Below the pieces are notes generated by a model that had not been told where the DNA came from, did not search any database, and saw only the letters and a program-made list of their open reading frames with translations. A stretch of 64,000 bases of DNA from Celoporthe dispersa (Eukaryota > Ascomycota > Sordariomycetes > Diaporthales > Cryphonectriaceae), in assembly GCA_016584495.1 (NCBI GenBank), contig WAID01000002.1, positions 1,302,001-1,366,000 on the forward strand, written 5' to 3'. Positions within the stretch are counted from its first letter, which is position 1; every line of letters begins with the position of its first letter. The position numbers were made by a program, and so were the translations under genes. This document shows positions 1 to 11,684 of this stretch, piece by piece.

Positions 1-120
1 ATTCGAACGCCTCTGACCCGTCCTCAGGTCGCCAGATCGCTGGAAGGCCACCCCGCTGCCCTTAGAATCAATACCCAACCTCTCGACCAACGCAAACAGC
101 AGCACAGGTCCATTATTTCC

Positions 121-208
121 CCTTCTTCTTCTTCTTCTTCTTCTCTCTCTCTCTCTCTCTCTTCTTCGTCTTCTTCTTCTTCTCCTCCTCCTCCTCCTCC
201 TCCTTCTT
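121..208 (+). repeat. Pyrimidine (CTT/CT/CTC) low-complexity tract in a promoter/leader
   Basis: Uninterrupted pyrimidine run built of CTT, CT and CTC repeats, ending about 70 bp before the ATG of the first gene. CT-rich tracts just upstream of the start are common in filamentous fungal promoters and 5' leaders, so this probably belongs to the first gene. The rest of 1-275 shows no coding signal that I can support. Confidence 0.7.
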
Positions 209-275
209 TTCGTCCCCCTTCTTTTTCCTTCATCCTCCTCCTTCTTCGTTCTAGTAAACAGAAAACAAAGCGACC

Positions 276-1655
276 ATGAACTTCCCACGCAACCAAACCC
301 CCGAGGCTCGCGCCAACATGGCTGCGACAAACTCTTCCTCTGGCGCGCCTGGATACGGAGAGCCTGGCTACGGTCCTGCTGGTGTCAACGACACAGACCA
401 ATTCCTTGCCGCCCGCTCCAGGTTCACCCAGCCCCGCCAGCAGACTCCCTTTAGCTTTTCGTCCCCTTTCACCGCCGCAATGCTCGGTTCAGAGATGCGT
501 GCCCCCGCCGACCCCGCCCTTCTCATAGACCCGGCCCTGACCATGTCCTCGAGCCCCCTCAGCGGTCCTGGTGGTAGTGATGGTGTGGTGCTGCCCAATG
601 CTGGCTTCGCCTCGCCCGTCCACGTCGAGCTGCAGCCGAGCCGCATTCAGGATGCAGGCTACACCCGCCACCCCGACCCAAACTTCCGACCGTACGGGCC
701 AAACCAGTGGGTCGATATCCTCTACGACCACACGCTTCTCCGGTACATCTCCAAGAACGAGATCAACGACATCAAGAAGCACTGTGAGAAGCTGGCCCAG
801 GCGGCGGACCCCGACGATCCCCTCCCCGCCCCGATCGAGGACGGCCCCTTCACCACCGCCGACGCCCAGGCCGTGTGGAAGTACTGCACCGTGTACATCA
901 AGCGCCGCGACCAGCTGCGCAACAATGTCTCGGCCAGGAAGTCCCGCTCCAGGAAGGACAACGAGGTCAAGCACTGGAGGATGATCGCCCTGGCGGCTGG
1001 CGCGCCCGATGTGCCATTCGAGTTCAACCCCGAGGACCCAGCCTACGCCGACGAGGCCCTGGTGCCTCGGGAGACGCAGGATGCCATCGATGCCATGCGG
1101 GCCAGCTGGACGGGAGCCCCTTCTGCCGCAATTCCCACGCCCGCCAGGTTAGAGTCGGCCCCAGCCGCTGAGCCCCTGACGACGCTGCCTCCAGGCCAGC
1201 AGCGTCTACCAGCATTCGAGGGCTCCGGTTCCAGCCCCGCTCTGGCAACCGGCCCGGGCCAGAACGTGGACTCGTCTCCGACCCCTCACCGCCCTCAGAC
1301 TCGAGCTGCGACGAGGTCGCGGGGCCGTGGTCGTGGCCGCGACAATGGCAGCCAGGGTGCAGCCGGCGCTCGTGGTCGTGGTCGCCACAACAATGGTGGT
1401 GACCAGGATGCCGTCGGCCATCCTGCAGCACCACTGCCACCACCACCACCACCGCCCGCTGCCTCTCCTCCTCTCGACCAGCGCTCCACCCCTTCGAACG
1501 CGTCGCCTGGTCCTGGCTCAGTCCCTCCGACGCCTTCCATGATAGACCACCTGCGGAACCAGATGGTGGATCGGGATACCAGTCAGGGTTCTGTCCTGGA
1601 AGGCAGGAAGGAGGAAAATGTGGACTGGGGTGATTACCAGAATGGCTTTGTGTGA
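276..1655 (+). CDS. Unknown protein with a bZIP-like basic stretch but no leucine zipper
   Basis: Single-exon ORF of 459 aa starting at the ATG at 276, just after a CT-rich leader; a second in-frame ATG at 318 is possible. I do not recognise the family. Residues about 140-260 look like the folded part and begin near the motif QWVDILYDHTLLRY. Within it, RNNVSARKSRSRK near residue 220 has the N-x7-R spacing and flanking basics of a bZIP DNA-contact region. The following residues (DNEVKHWRMIALAAG) lack a leucine heptad, so a normal dimerising zipper is absent. The C-terminal third is low complexity: RGRGRGR-type patches near residues 350-370 that could bind nucleic acid, then a run of ten prolines. 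A nuclear, DNA- or RNA-binding role is inference. Codon use matches neighbouring genes, and the ORF is probably real. Confidence 0.75.
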   Translation: MNFPRNQTPEARANMAATNSSSGAPGYGEPGYGPAGVNDTDQFLAARSRFTQPRQQTPFSFSSPFTAAMLGSEMRAPADPALLIDPALTMSSSPLSGPGGSDGVVLPNAGFASPVHVELQPSRIQDAGYTRHPDPNFRPYGPNQWVDILYDHTLLRYISKNEINDIKKHCEKLAQAADPDDPLPAPIEDGPFTTADAQAVWKYCTVYIKRRDQLRNNVSARKSRSRKDNEVKHWRMIALAAGAPDVPFEFNPEDPAYADEALVPRETQDAIDAMRASWTGAPSAAIPTPARLESAPAAEPLTTLPPGQQRLPAFEGSGSSPALATGPGQNVDSSPTPHRPQTRAATRSRGRGRGRDNGSQGAAGARGRGRHNNGGDQDAVGHPAAPLPPPPPPPAASPPLDQRSTPSNASPGPGSVPPTPSMIDHLRNQMVDRDTSQGSVLEGRKEENVDWGDYQNGFV

Positions 1656-2941
1656 GGGTCTGTCTTGAGGGAGGGGCAGCCTGGTGACAGAGCTATGCTT
1701 CCTTGTTTGACGTCTCGCCGTTGCTAAGAATCACCAGCTCATGGCGCAGGAATTGCACAAGAACCTACCAGTACTGGCAAAATCCGCCCCACACATAACG
1801 ACATACTGGCGAGCTTTTCCTCAACAGCAGTCTGGTTTTCCCCTACCCTACAGCCCAAGCTCTCGACTCCTCGCGGCGTGAGTCTCCACGGCGGCACACC
1901 TCCCACCCTGAGCATATCAATCTACAGCACTGGAGTTTGGGTGCAGTCCTATCAAGGACTTTTACAATTCTTTTCTTTTTCTTTATTACTTTTTTTTTTC
2001 TTCTTCTTTTTGGAAGGCCAGCACAATACCCTGATACCCCACACATTCTCAATGCTTTGCATTCTCAGTACTTTGATCATTGGCGTTTGGGAGCGATTTT
2101 TGACTGCTGGAAAGGACATCTGGGCAGGCGCTGGGAGGCATATCTGGGCACAGCAGTGATGATACAAGAAGACAATAGCAGTGGAGAGGAAGAAGGGCAG
2201 GTGGCTGGGGCAACCACCAGAAGCACCAGAACCAGAACCTGGTCTGGCCTTGGTCACATACAGAATTCAATGTGGAGTCAAGGCAAGATAAATCGATGGG
2301 TTTCATTTTTGGGGGCCTGTGTGGCAGCTGAATTGTGGTATTCTGAGCATGGACTAATCTCTCGTTCCCAGGTTTGCCTGGCACTCATGTTCTGCATTTT
2401 CTTCTTGGTCCTCCCTGGTCTTGTTCCCTCCTTTGCTCTTGTCATGAGAGATCTGCCTAGACACTCCCAGAGCGCCTCAGCCCGTCAAGTCTACCTACTT
2501 GTTCATGTGCAATTACTTGGGCTACATCTTTGTGTCGTTGATAGATCATGGCACGGCATAGCGTTGATGAATCAACAACTGTCTGTTCCCGACAGAGCAC
2601 GTCAGCCAGCACCTCTCTGGTGGTGCCACTGTGGCAGGGGAAAGAAACGTTCAGACTTGGTCATCATTGCGGTAAGTGGTCTTCTCTTTCCAAACACTTC
2701 CTAGGCGAAAGCTGATGATGACAAGGCTAAGGGGCCTCCATGCTCATCCCTCTAGGCACCTGCGCCATAATACATCTCCCTTTTCCTTTTTTTCCTTTTT
2801 TTTCTTTTTTCTTTTTTGTCCCACTTTTTTTCCCCAGCCAGACCGCCTCGGTGCCCCCTTTCCAGAAAAAAACCTTGCAATGCCGTCAAGAAACCAGGTA
2901 TTTCCGGCCCAATATCCTCGCCCTACGACCAGCAGGCCCTT
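1656..2941. other. Gene-free interval between convergent genes
   Basis: This holds the 3' regions of the first gene (+) and of guanine deaminase (-). It contains T-rich tracts near 1975-2015 and 2780-2835. A 255-codon open frame at 1937-2704 starts in a T-run that translates as a poly-Phe/Leu stretch, shows no recognisable domain and is not called as a gene. Confidence 0.6.
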
Positions 2942-4422
2942 CTAAGCCCTCTCATGAACGAGCCTGCCCTTCACCCACACCTTGGTGGTGTTCCGATCGT
3001 CGCCGCCAAACAGCCACTTGGCCACGATGTTATCCCAGCTCTCCCACCCGAAGATGTCGACATTCCCAGCATCACCATCCCCTCCCAGGCTCTCGCCGGC
3101 CGGGCCCACACCCCCAGCCCGACGAGCTGCGCATCCCACTCCATACCGACCTCGAACCCGCCGACCGTCCCCTCGAGCCCGACCAGCTTTGCGCCCCCGC
3201 GGGTGGCGAGCCACAGGACCTCCTCGACAGTCAGCTTGGCCCGCTCCTTCTCCTCCCCCTCCAGGCCCATAGCCACATGACGGCTCACGAGGCTGGCCTG
3301 CCTCGCCGCCTCCAAGACGCTCGGCGAGTACCCGCCCGAAACATCCGTGCCGAGGCCGACGCTGACACCGCGGTCCAGAAGCCACCGCACCCTCGCCGCC
3401 CCTGAGGTGATGGCCGTGTTGCTGCAGGGACAGTGGCTGACGCCCGCCCCCCTCTCCGCGACGAGCTTCACCTCCTGCTCCGACAGGTGCACCGCATGCG
3501 CGAGGATCGTCTTCTCGCCCAGCAGGCCGAAGGCGTCGTACACCCCGACATAGCCCCTCCCGCCCCCCGACTCCTGCGGGAACAGCTCCGCCACCAGCTC
3601 GCACTCGCCCGTGTTCTCGCTGACATGTGTCTGCACCGCCAGCGCCTCCTCCCTCGCCAGGCCGGCGAGCCCCTCCATCGCAGCTGCGGTACAGCTCGGC
3701 GCGAACCGGGGCGTGACGATGGGCCTGACCAGCTTCCCCGCCGGGTCGACGGCCCTGGCGTGCTCGATGACCTCTCTCGTCCTCTGCACGCTCTCCCCGG
3801 CGCTCTCGTCGCAGTACCAGTCGGGACACATCCTGCGCTCGTCCATGCACACGCGTCCCACCAGCGCCCGCTGGCCCGCGGCGAGACAGACATCCGTCAG
3901 GAGGTTCGTGGCCGCGACGTCCCTGGTGGCGAAGTAGGCCGCACACGTCGTCCCGTGGGCCAGGGTGCGCTGCACGCACCGCCCGTACACCTTCTTCGCC
4001 TTGGCCAGGTCTTTACCGAGCGAGGCCTCGAGGGGGAACGTGTACGTGTTCAGCCAGTCCAGCAGGGTGGATTTTCCGAAGATGCCGGCGTTGGGGTACT
4101 GCGAGGCGTGGATGTGCGTGTCGACGAAGCCAGGGAAGAAGAACCTGGCGCCGTGGTGATGCGGATGCCTGGCTGCTGCCGCTGCTGCCGTGTCGAAGAT
4201 CTTGGTCTCTGCTGCGCTCCATCCCAGCCTGACCAGCACCTCGTCTATCGTCCGCGTGCGGTCGACGTCCTTCTCCACGGCGACGATCTTGCCAGACGCG
4301 CCCTCGACAAACACTGCCGTGTTGTGCAGGTACTCGAGCTCATCCTGTGATGTTGATGTGGGGTGGATAAATGTGCCGAGGAAAAGCTGGTTTGGCGGTG
4401 TCGTGGCGGTGGGCGAGCTCAT
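2942..4422 (-). CDS. Guanine deaminase (one-base frameshift near the 3' end)
   Basis: Zinc-dependent amidohydrolase that converts guanine to xanthine and ammonia in purine salvage; cytosolic in other fungi (yeast GUD1). The ATG at 4422 opens a frame carrying the family motifs in order: PGFVDTHIHASQYPNAG with the metal-binding His103/His105, THVSENTGE, LAHAVHLSE, and GLGTDVSGG with the metal-binding Asp. After about residue 440 the frame turns into non-homologous sequence, while the -1 frame supplies the expected end (DIFGWESWDNIVAKW to VHERA and a stop at 2942-2944). One missing base, most simply in the GGG/CCC runs at 3102-3107, rejoins them to 493 aa, a normal length. I take this as a sequence error, not a pseudogene. 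No introns seen. The gene is convergent with the first gene and lies about 0.9 kb from the 3' end of FAS1. Confidence 0.9.
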
Positions 4423-5312
4423 GTTGACAAGAGAGAACCGACCTGCTCAATCCAGACAAAGAAAAGGAAAGAGAAAAAAAAAAGAGGAGACCTGATAGGA
4501 TGGTGAATGAATGAATGATCGGAACGAGTGCAGGTGTGTGGGATCCTGGGAAGAGGCGGGAAAATAGAGAGAAAAGAGAGAGGGAAAAAAAGGGTATGGG
4601 TTGTCTCGCAAAAGCGTGTTGGCGGCGGCGGCCGTGTTGGTGGTGGTGGTGGTGCTCTGCTGTGTTGCAAAGCCGGGGGGGGGGGGGGGCACTTGAGTGG
4701 TTTGATTCAATCCAGCGATGAGAAGGTTTACTTAGTATACCACTCGTCTGTCTGCAGAGTCTTAAGCCACTATCTTATCTTTTTGTGTTCAAGCGGTTCC
4801 GCACAGAGTCTTGCCAGCGAGCAGAAGCAAGTAATACTGAAAGCCAGGTCTCACACAACCCGCCACGTTTTGCTTGACTTGTTCCCGTCTCACAGGAGCT
4901 CACACAAGGACGGGACACATGCAAAGTCAAAGTCAAAAAGCGGGACGGCTTAGGTTATTTATGGGTATACCAAGGTCTTTCCCATCGGGTCAGGTTCGTC
5001 TCCCACCCGAACACACACAGACACAGTCCAGTCATGGCGACAAGTAATGCAATTATCATAATTTTAACAAAAACCAAGCAAACGCGGCCAACGCCGGCAC
5101 CCGCACAAACACAAACGGAAACCGCCTAGTCCCATTCACGGCTTATCAATGCCGGACCCACCAACCAGAGATACCATTGATTCATCGCCCGCCATGAACA
5201 CTCATTAACCAATGCAAAAGCCGCTAAGTCGCCCCCCTCTCCCGGGCCCCTCTTCCTTTTCCCCAGAATCTTGAGAAGAGCTTTTTTTTTTTTTTTGGGT
5301 CTGCTGTGTGAT
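4423..5312. other. Guanine deaminase promoter and FAS1 3' region
   Basis: No supported gene. The part next to 4422 is the minus-strand upstream region of guanine deaminase and includes an A-rich tract near 4470-4485 and a run of 15 G at 4675-4689. The part next to 5312 is the FAS1 3' UTR side and includes a T15 run at 5282-5296, which is A15 in the FAS1 transcript. Confidence 0.6.
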
Positions 5313-8300
5313 CTAGTCCGAAGACACACCATTCACGCCGCCAGAACCGTTGAGGGCAGCGACGGGTCCGGTGCCGTCTCCCTGGTACGAGTCCCAGTTC
5401 GCCAGCACGTTGGCGATGCGAGGCGAGTTGGTCAGCTTGTAGACGTCCTCAAAGTACTCCTTGGTCAGGGCGAATGGCTTGGCCGTGACGTTGGGGATGT
5501 ACTTGCCCACCAGCTTGGACGGGTCGATGGTCGTCTTGTTGATCTTCTTCAGCAGGAACGAGCGGAAAGGCTTGACACCACTGCGCAGGAAGGTCGAGTG
5601 GAAAGGCACGTCGATGCCCTTCAGGGGGATCGTGGCATAGCCCTTCTCCAGCTCCAGGGGCTCGGGCTTCTTCTGCGTCTCCGAGGCCGCCTGCTTGATG
5701 ATCTGCAGCAGGTGCTCCTTCACCTCGTCGATCGAGAGCTCCTTCATCATCTTATCGATGTCGATCTTCTGCACCTTCAGGAAGTTACACACGTAGCCGA
5801 GGGTGTCGAGGGCACGCAGATCACCAGCGCACACGTATTGCATGTTGGCGATGTTGAAGTTGACAATCTCCAGGAGCCAGCCCGTGGACTCGGCAATGTT
5901 GGCCACCACGAAGCGCAGGGCGTCCTCGTTGAACGTCTTGGAGATCCTGCTCGGGTTGACCGCGCACATGGAGTAGTTGGAGCGGCCGGCCTCGTCGCGC
6001 TCGACGGCGACTTGCATCGTCAGCCCACGGTAGAAGACAACCGAGACCAGAGACTCGATGGGCATGACCTCGGCCAGCGCAGCAAGGGCACTATACTCGC
6101 CCAGCGAATGTCCAGCAAATGTGCTGTCCCGAGGAACAAGACCCTTCGCCTTCATGTCCTCGAAGCTGGCCTTCTCCATGAGGGTCAGGGCGGGCTGCGT
6201 GAACTGCGTCGCCGACAGCAAGCCGTTCGGCGAGCGGTACGTGTAGGATGGTGTGTTCTCGCTGATGTCCTTGAAGATGCGCTCCGACTTGATAGAGCCG
6301 TCTACTGCGACCGTCTCAAAGGTCATGGCCATGTAGTTGGCGCGGATAGCCTTTCCGCGGGGTCCACCAAAGTGGATTGTGAGCTCCTTGGGGTTGTTCC
6401 TCACGATGTTGGTGATAGCAAAACCTACAGTTACACCGCATTAGACACCTGCTGGAGCAGACACGGACGATGGGGGGAACTTACCGTATGTATCCATGAG
6501 ATACTTGTCCGCCCGGTCCCAGACATCCTTGGCCACAGGGCTGCTATCGTAGAGACTCATGCCCATACCCTGTTCCTGCGAGCCCTGGCCGGTGAAGACG
6601 TATGCCGTCACTGGCTGCTCGACCTCGGCCTCGCCGAGAAGGACCTTCTCCTCGGTCTCCTTGTTGCTGGCCTCCACCTTGACGATCTTGCGGCCAGCGA
6701 TCATGCCGACGTGCTGCATCTTGACCTGGATGTCATCGTGCGGCAGCACCATGCCGACCAGAGAAGCGTGGAAGCTACGGACACGGCCAATGTTGTTCTC
6801 GGCGGCCCACGTCTCGACGAGGCTTCGCACCGCGGCACTAGAGTACATGCCGTGCGTGATGGTGCCAGGGAGATTAGCGTAGTTAGCGAAGACTCTAGAC
6901 ACGTGAATCGGGTTGTAGTCTCCCGAGACACGTGCGTAACCCTCGTTGGAGGCAGGGGCCTTCATCTGCAGAGGGGTCTTGCCGCTCAGGGGGATCGGGT
7001 TCTCAAACATGACGGGCTGCTCGATAGAGGAGCCATTGCGCTGCAGGTAGTCAATGACGGGGTTGCCGTGCGACGCCTTTTCATGTTCGTAGTAGACAGA
7101 TGCGATCTGGACGATCTCCTTGGTGGGCAGCTCAAGCTCCACCTTACCACGCGTCTGTACCTTTTCGAAGACCGTCTTCGACTTGAACTGGACAAAGGTC
7201 TCGAGGCGGAACGTCAGGACCTTGCCCAGGAGGTCCATGTCGAGGGCATTATCGTCCAGCTGGAACCACTCCTTGGACCTCAGCACAGCGACATCCTTGC
7301 TCGTGGCAAGGTGGATCTGCATCGGAGTCTCCGTCTTGCTCTGGAAGGTGTTCTCAAAATCGGTGTAGTTGCCACGGTACAGGAACTGGGAAGTGACTTC
7401 CATCACATCCTCCCCATCACGGCGGATGGTGCCGCAGACCTCGACCATCTTGCCCGAGTCCTGGTTGATGACTGCATTGACACGAGCGACAGTGGAAAGC
7501 TCGTCGCCCTTCTTCAGGGGCTCGGCGCCTGGCATCATGCGGAACTGGTTGGACAGGTGCACAAGCTTCAACAGGTCACCGTCAATGGTGCGGGGGAAGA
7601 TCGGCTTGGTGATAGCCTTCCAGCCCACGACGATGGCAAAGTCCATCGGTGCGTACATGACCTTGCCTGGACGGTCAATGAAAGCCTCACCGTGGTTGCC
7701 CACAGCATGGACAAAGTCATTGATGGCTTCACCGGTGACGGTGGCGTTGCCTCCGTCGAACTTGCCAGAGACGTTAGCATCCAAATCCAGAGCCTCGTCG
7801 CCGAACCAGGCACGCCAGTAGAATTCTTTGATGCGGTCGTTGCGTGCGTCCATGTTCTCGTGGATAGGGGCATAGCCAGCCTCGGGGTGGTAGGTAAACT
7901 CGAGAGGCAGCGCGACGGGCTTGCCAAGGGCCGTCGTGTCCTTGATCATGTTGACCACGATCTTGTTCTGGCCGGCCATCTTCGCCTCGAGAACGTCCAC
8001 ATACTGGTTATGACGAGGCTGCTCCCGAACGATGATGGTAGTCTTTTCGGGAGTGTTTGGGTATGTAATCTCCACAAATAGGCCACGAGCAGGAGCAAAG
8101 ATGCGCTTCATCGGGTTGGTCTGGTAATTCTTGCCCTGCACAAGGACTTCAGACAAGAGTAGAGCGTGACGCCAAGAGCGATTGGGTCCTGCGAGGAGGG
8201 AGAGCCAGTCGTCGAGGGCCGGCAATGGACTGGCGGTCGTGTTCGCAATGCGGTAAGTATTCTTGTTGCTATCGTAAGACACAGTGACGCCCTCGAAATC

Positions 8301-11300
8301 AAGGGGTATCTCGTGTTCAACAAGTTTGCCCCCGAAGTACTCAATAGTCGAGATCTTGGTGGCATCGCCTGCGTAGCTGTCGCGAGTCAAGTACTCAATG
8401 TGGCCATTGTGAATGCTGTCAAGGATCTCCTTGATCGGCTCGTCAACGACTGTCGAATACTTGGCTGCCGTTGGGCCCTGGAGGATACAGGTCCGCCCGA
8501 CGTCCTGATCGATGACAGCATCCAGATCTTCAGACTGCCAAAGAGAGTCCTTCTTGAAGTAGAACTCGAAGTTGTTGTCAAGGGCAGGGATGAATGTGAT
8601 GGGCTTCTGAGTCGGTCTCGAGCACAGCATCAAGAAGTGCTGCACATCCTGAGCGTTGATGATCTGCTTATCAGCCTCCGGGTAGTGGCTGAGGACTGTC
8701 TCGACAATCTCGAAAGGCTTATCAAGCTGAGAGTACTCCTGCAAGACGTAGACCTTATCGGAGGCAGATGTGAAGCGCTCCTCGACACGCTGGATAAAAT
8801 CACCAGTGAGCCTAGCGAAGGAGGGATCAATCCAGCGCGACTGGTGCTTGACATAGAGAAGCTCTACCAGCCTCCTCGCAACCTCGCCGTACGTCATCTC
8901 ATCCAGATCGACAGTCTCGCCGGCCTTGTTCTTGCCGAACCAGACCTTCTGGAAGTCATCGTTCAGCTTCTTGATGATGTAAGCTCGGTTCTTCTGAAGC
9001 TCGGCGACCCGCTTCTCCTTCGGGAGGCTGAAAATCTTCTTGTCCATCTCAGCCCAGAGCTTCACGCCACGAGTGGCCAGCTTGTGAATGGGCTCACCCA
9101 TCTCAGAGCGGACGGTGATGACACCTCCGGCTGGACCTTGGTAGGTTCGCTCCCACTCGCTATCGGTCAGACCTTCAGCCTCGATGATCGCCTGCTTGGC
9201 AGCCTTGCTGGTGTGGGCTTCCTTGGCAACCATCATCCTGCTGCCGAATAGACATCCGTCAAAAGGCATGGGAGGATAGCCAAACTTCTTGGACCACTCT
9301 CCAATGATGTACGGGTAGGTGTCTTCAGCACCACCGAAACCACTTCCTGCCACGAGGATGATATTCTCCTGACGGCGGATACGCCCGTACATGTGCAGAA
9401 TCGGCTGGTGGAAATCCTCGAAGGAGTGGTGACCACCGCCACGGCCACCAGTCCACTGAAGCATGACAGGGAACGTAGGGTTGGCCTTGGCGATATTGAT
9501 CACGGCCTGGATGGCGTCAGAGGAGCCTGGCTTGAAAGAGATGTGCTTCAGGCCTAGCGTCTCAATATACTCATTAGCGACGTCAATAGAGGGCACACCT
9601 GCACCAATGGTGAGACCTTCGATCGGCACACCCTCGGCTCGCAGCCGACCGATGAGCGGGATCTGCCAGGACATCGCGCGTGGGTTGACGTAGATCAGGT
9701 TGATGCTGATACCACGACCCGCTGGGATCTCCTTCTCGATGTTTCGAAGCGCGGTGGTCATCGAGTTTGCCTCAAAGTAACCACCGCCAGCGAGCTCAAT
9801 GTGGTACCCAGCTTGCATAGTGGCAGCGACAAAGTCCCATGGCACCGTGCAGGGGTCATGCCGGCCACCATGACCGGGGGGAATTCCCAAAAGCCTGCTC
9901 ATCTTGGTATCGACGAACGTCTGTCCGCTCGAGTTCTTGATCAACCTGGGGCCGTACTCCTTGACCCAGTCCATGGCATACTTAACAGCGTGCTCCTCAT
10001 CACGGTCAAAGAGCTCGGGCTTGTATCCGACCTCGTTAGCAGAGCCGTTGACCTCGCCAGCAAGGATGACGCGAACGCCGGTGCCCTCCTTGTTACGGCT
10101 GGTGAGGACGCCGAGCCCAGAGATGCCACCTGGGCCGAAATCGAGCACGTGGGTAGCATTGGCAAAGACTGTTGCCTGTTCCCAGTTCACAGCATCGCGG
10201 GTGATCAGACGGACAAGAGTCGGGACAATGTTGCCCTTGGTCGCCTCTCGCACGTCCTTGCCAGTGTTGGTGTCGTAGACAGGAATACCCAGCTGCTCGG
10301 CATCGATCTGAATGTCCTTGAGGTCCTCGTCGATCAAAGCCGTCGCCTCAGCTAGGTACTGGCTGTGAAAAGGGGCGGTGATGGGGAGAAAGCGGTTGAC
10401 GAATCGGACCTTTCGCTGGGTGTGGGGGATGCGGGTCTGGTCGAGACCGGTGGGAGCCTTGACCTTCCGGAGCTGCAGGTTGAGACCATACAGGGACATG
10501 GGCGGGCCAGTAACGACCATGTTTCGAGGGCTGTTGATGAGAGAGATGGAAATGTGGCGGTCCGCAGGAAGATACTTGTTGGTTGCGTCGATGTGCTTCT
10601 GGACCTCTGCTTGCGAGAGGTCGCGAATGCTAAGCATGGGCGTCGGCGTGCCCTCGCCGTTGTCGATCGAGTCTTGCAGGACAGAGGGTGTCATGGACGT
10701 CCTGGGGAAGGTCTGTTGGCTGCGCGCACCGATCCAGAAGAGAATCGTCAGAGCAGACTTGGTGATTTCAGCCCAGGACTCCCAAGTGTCTGCCGCGGAA
10801 GTGGCTGCCGCCATCACAACACCCTGCGAGTGTCCGGTAGTGCCGGAGATCCTCTCTCTCAGAATGCCAGGGTGAATACCGAGAGCCTTGCAGGTGACCT
10901 CGTAGTGCGCCATCTGGACAAGCCCGATCAGCGGGAAGCTGACGGGGGCAGAAATGAGGTAGTCGACGTCTGGGGTGGCCTCCGGGTTCTGCAGCCAGTT
11001 CATGACGTCCAGGCCCTTTGTGAAGAGCTTCTCGGCCGCAGGATCGTTGGCCAAGGTCTGCAGCTGCTCGGCGGAGGACATGATGAGCTCTCCGACGAAG
11101 GAAGGGTATGTCTGCCAGAGAGCGCGCAGCTCCTCAAAGTACTCCTCAATGTTGCCCTGGCCACCGAAAATGCTGTACATGACAGCATCCCCCTCCTCAG
11201 CGGCCCGGAACAGGGCGGACTGGTGAGGGCGGACCGTCCTGTTCAGTGTTGACCTTGCGGCGTAGTAGCTGCGCAGAACCTCCAATTTCTTGGAGTCAAT

Positions 11301-11684
11301 GCCCGGGAGGGTAGCCACCAGAGCGTGGGCATCGTTGCCCCGCAGGAAAGCGCGCTCGAACTCGTTGAGGACGAGCTTGAGCACCTCCTCGTAGGAACCC
11401 TGAGCATCGTCCTCTCCCCGCTCGACCTCCTGAGCGATGAAGCCCATGTATCTACCGACCAGCTCAGCAGTGGAAGATGGCTCGTCATCCTGGGCAAGCT
11501 CGTCGGTGGGTGGCGGCAGACTCGCACTGAAGCGGTCTTTTAATTGCGAGGCGTGGAAGTGGAGGCTGGTGGGGATCAGGAAAGAGGTCTCGAGGGAACC
11601 GTGGGAGACAGTCAAAGGACGGAGGGAGGCGGAAGATCGAGGGGTCGAGACGCCCGTCTGGGGGCCAGTACCGGTGCCGTACAT
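5313..11684 (-). CDS. FAS1: Fatty acid synthase beta subunit (FAS1)
   Basis: Beta subunit of the cytosolic type I fungal fatty acid synthase (alpha6-beta6), carrying acetyl transferase, enoyl reductase, dehydratase and malonyl/palmitoyl transferase. Two exons: 11684-6485 and 6424-5313, with a 60-bp GT-AG intron between a split Gly codon (DTYG then FAITNI). The product is 2103 aa, usual for the family, with no frameshift in 6.3 kb. Domains in order: acetyl transferase with GTTGHSQG (nucleophile Ser286); enoyl reductase with the flavin-site segment GGRGGGHHSFEDFH; MaoC-type hot-dog dehydratase segment ARVSGDYNPIHVSRVFA; and malonyl/palmitoyl transferase opening with VFTGQGSQEQGMGM, its GHSLGEYSAL nucleophile elbow lying in exon 2. 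It is divergently paired with FAS2, and a complete domain set next to a full-length FAS2 argues for the primary-metabolism enzyme. Confidence 0.97.

Noticed and set aside
1937..2704. 255-codon plus-strand frame after the first gene
   Set aside because: It starts inside a T-run giving poly-Phe, has no recognisable domain and unusual codon use, and sits where two 3' UTRs are expected.
5271..8081. 936-codon open frame on the plus strand opposite FAS1
   Set aside because: It is the antisense shadow of the FAS1 coding frame, caused by its strong third-position C bias. It has no domain, and FAS1 itself is unambiguous.
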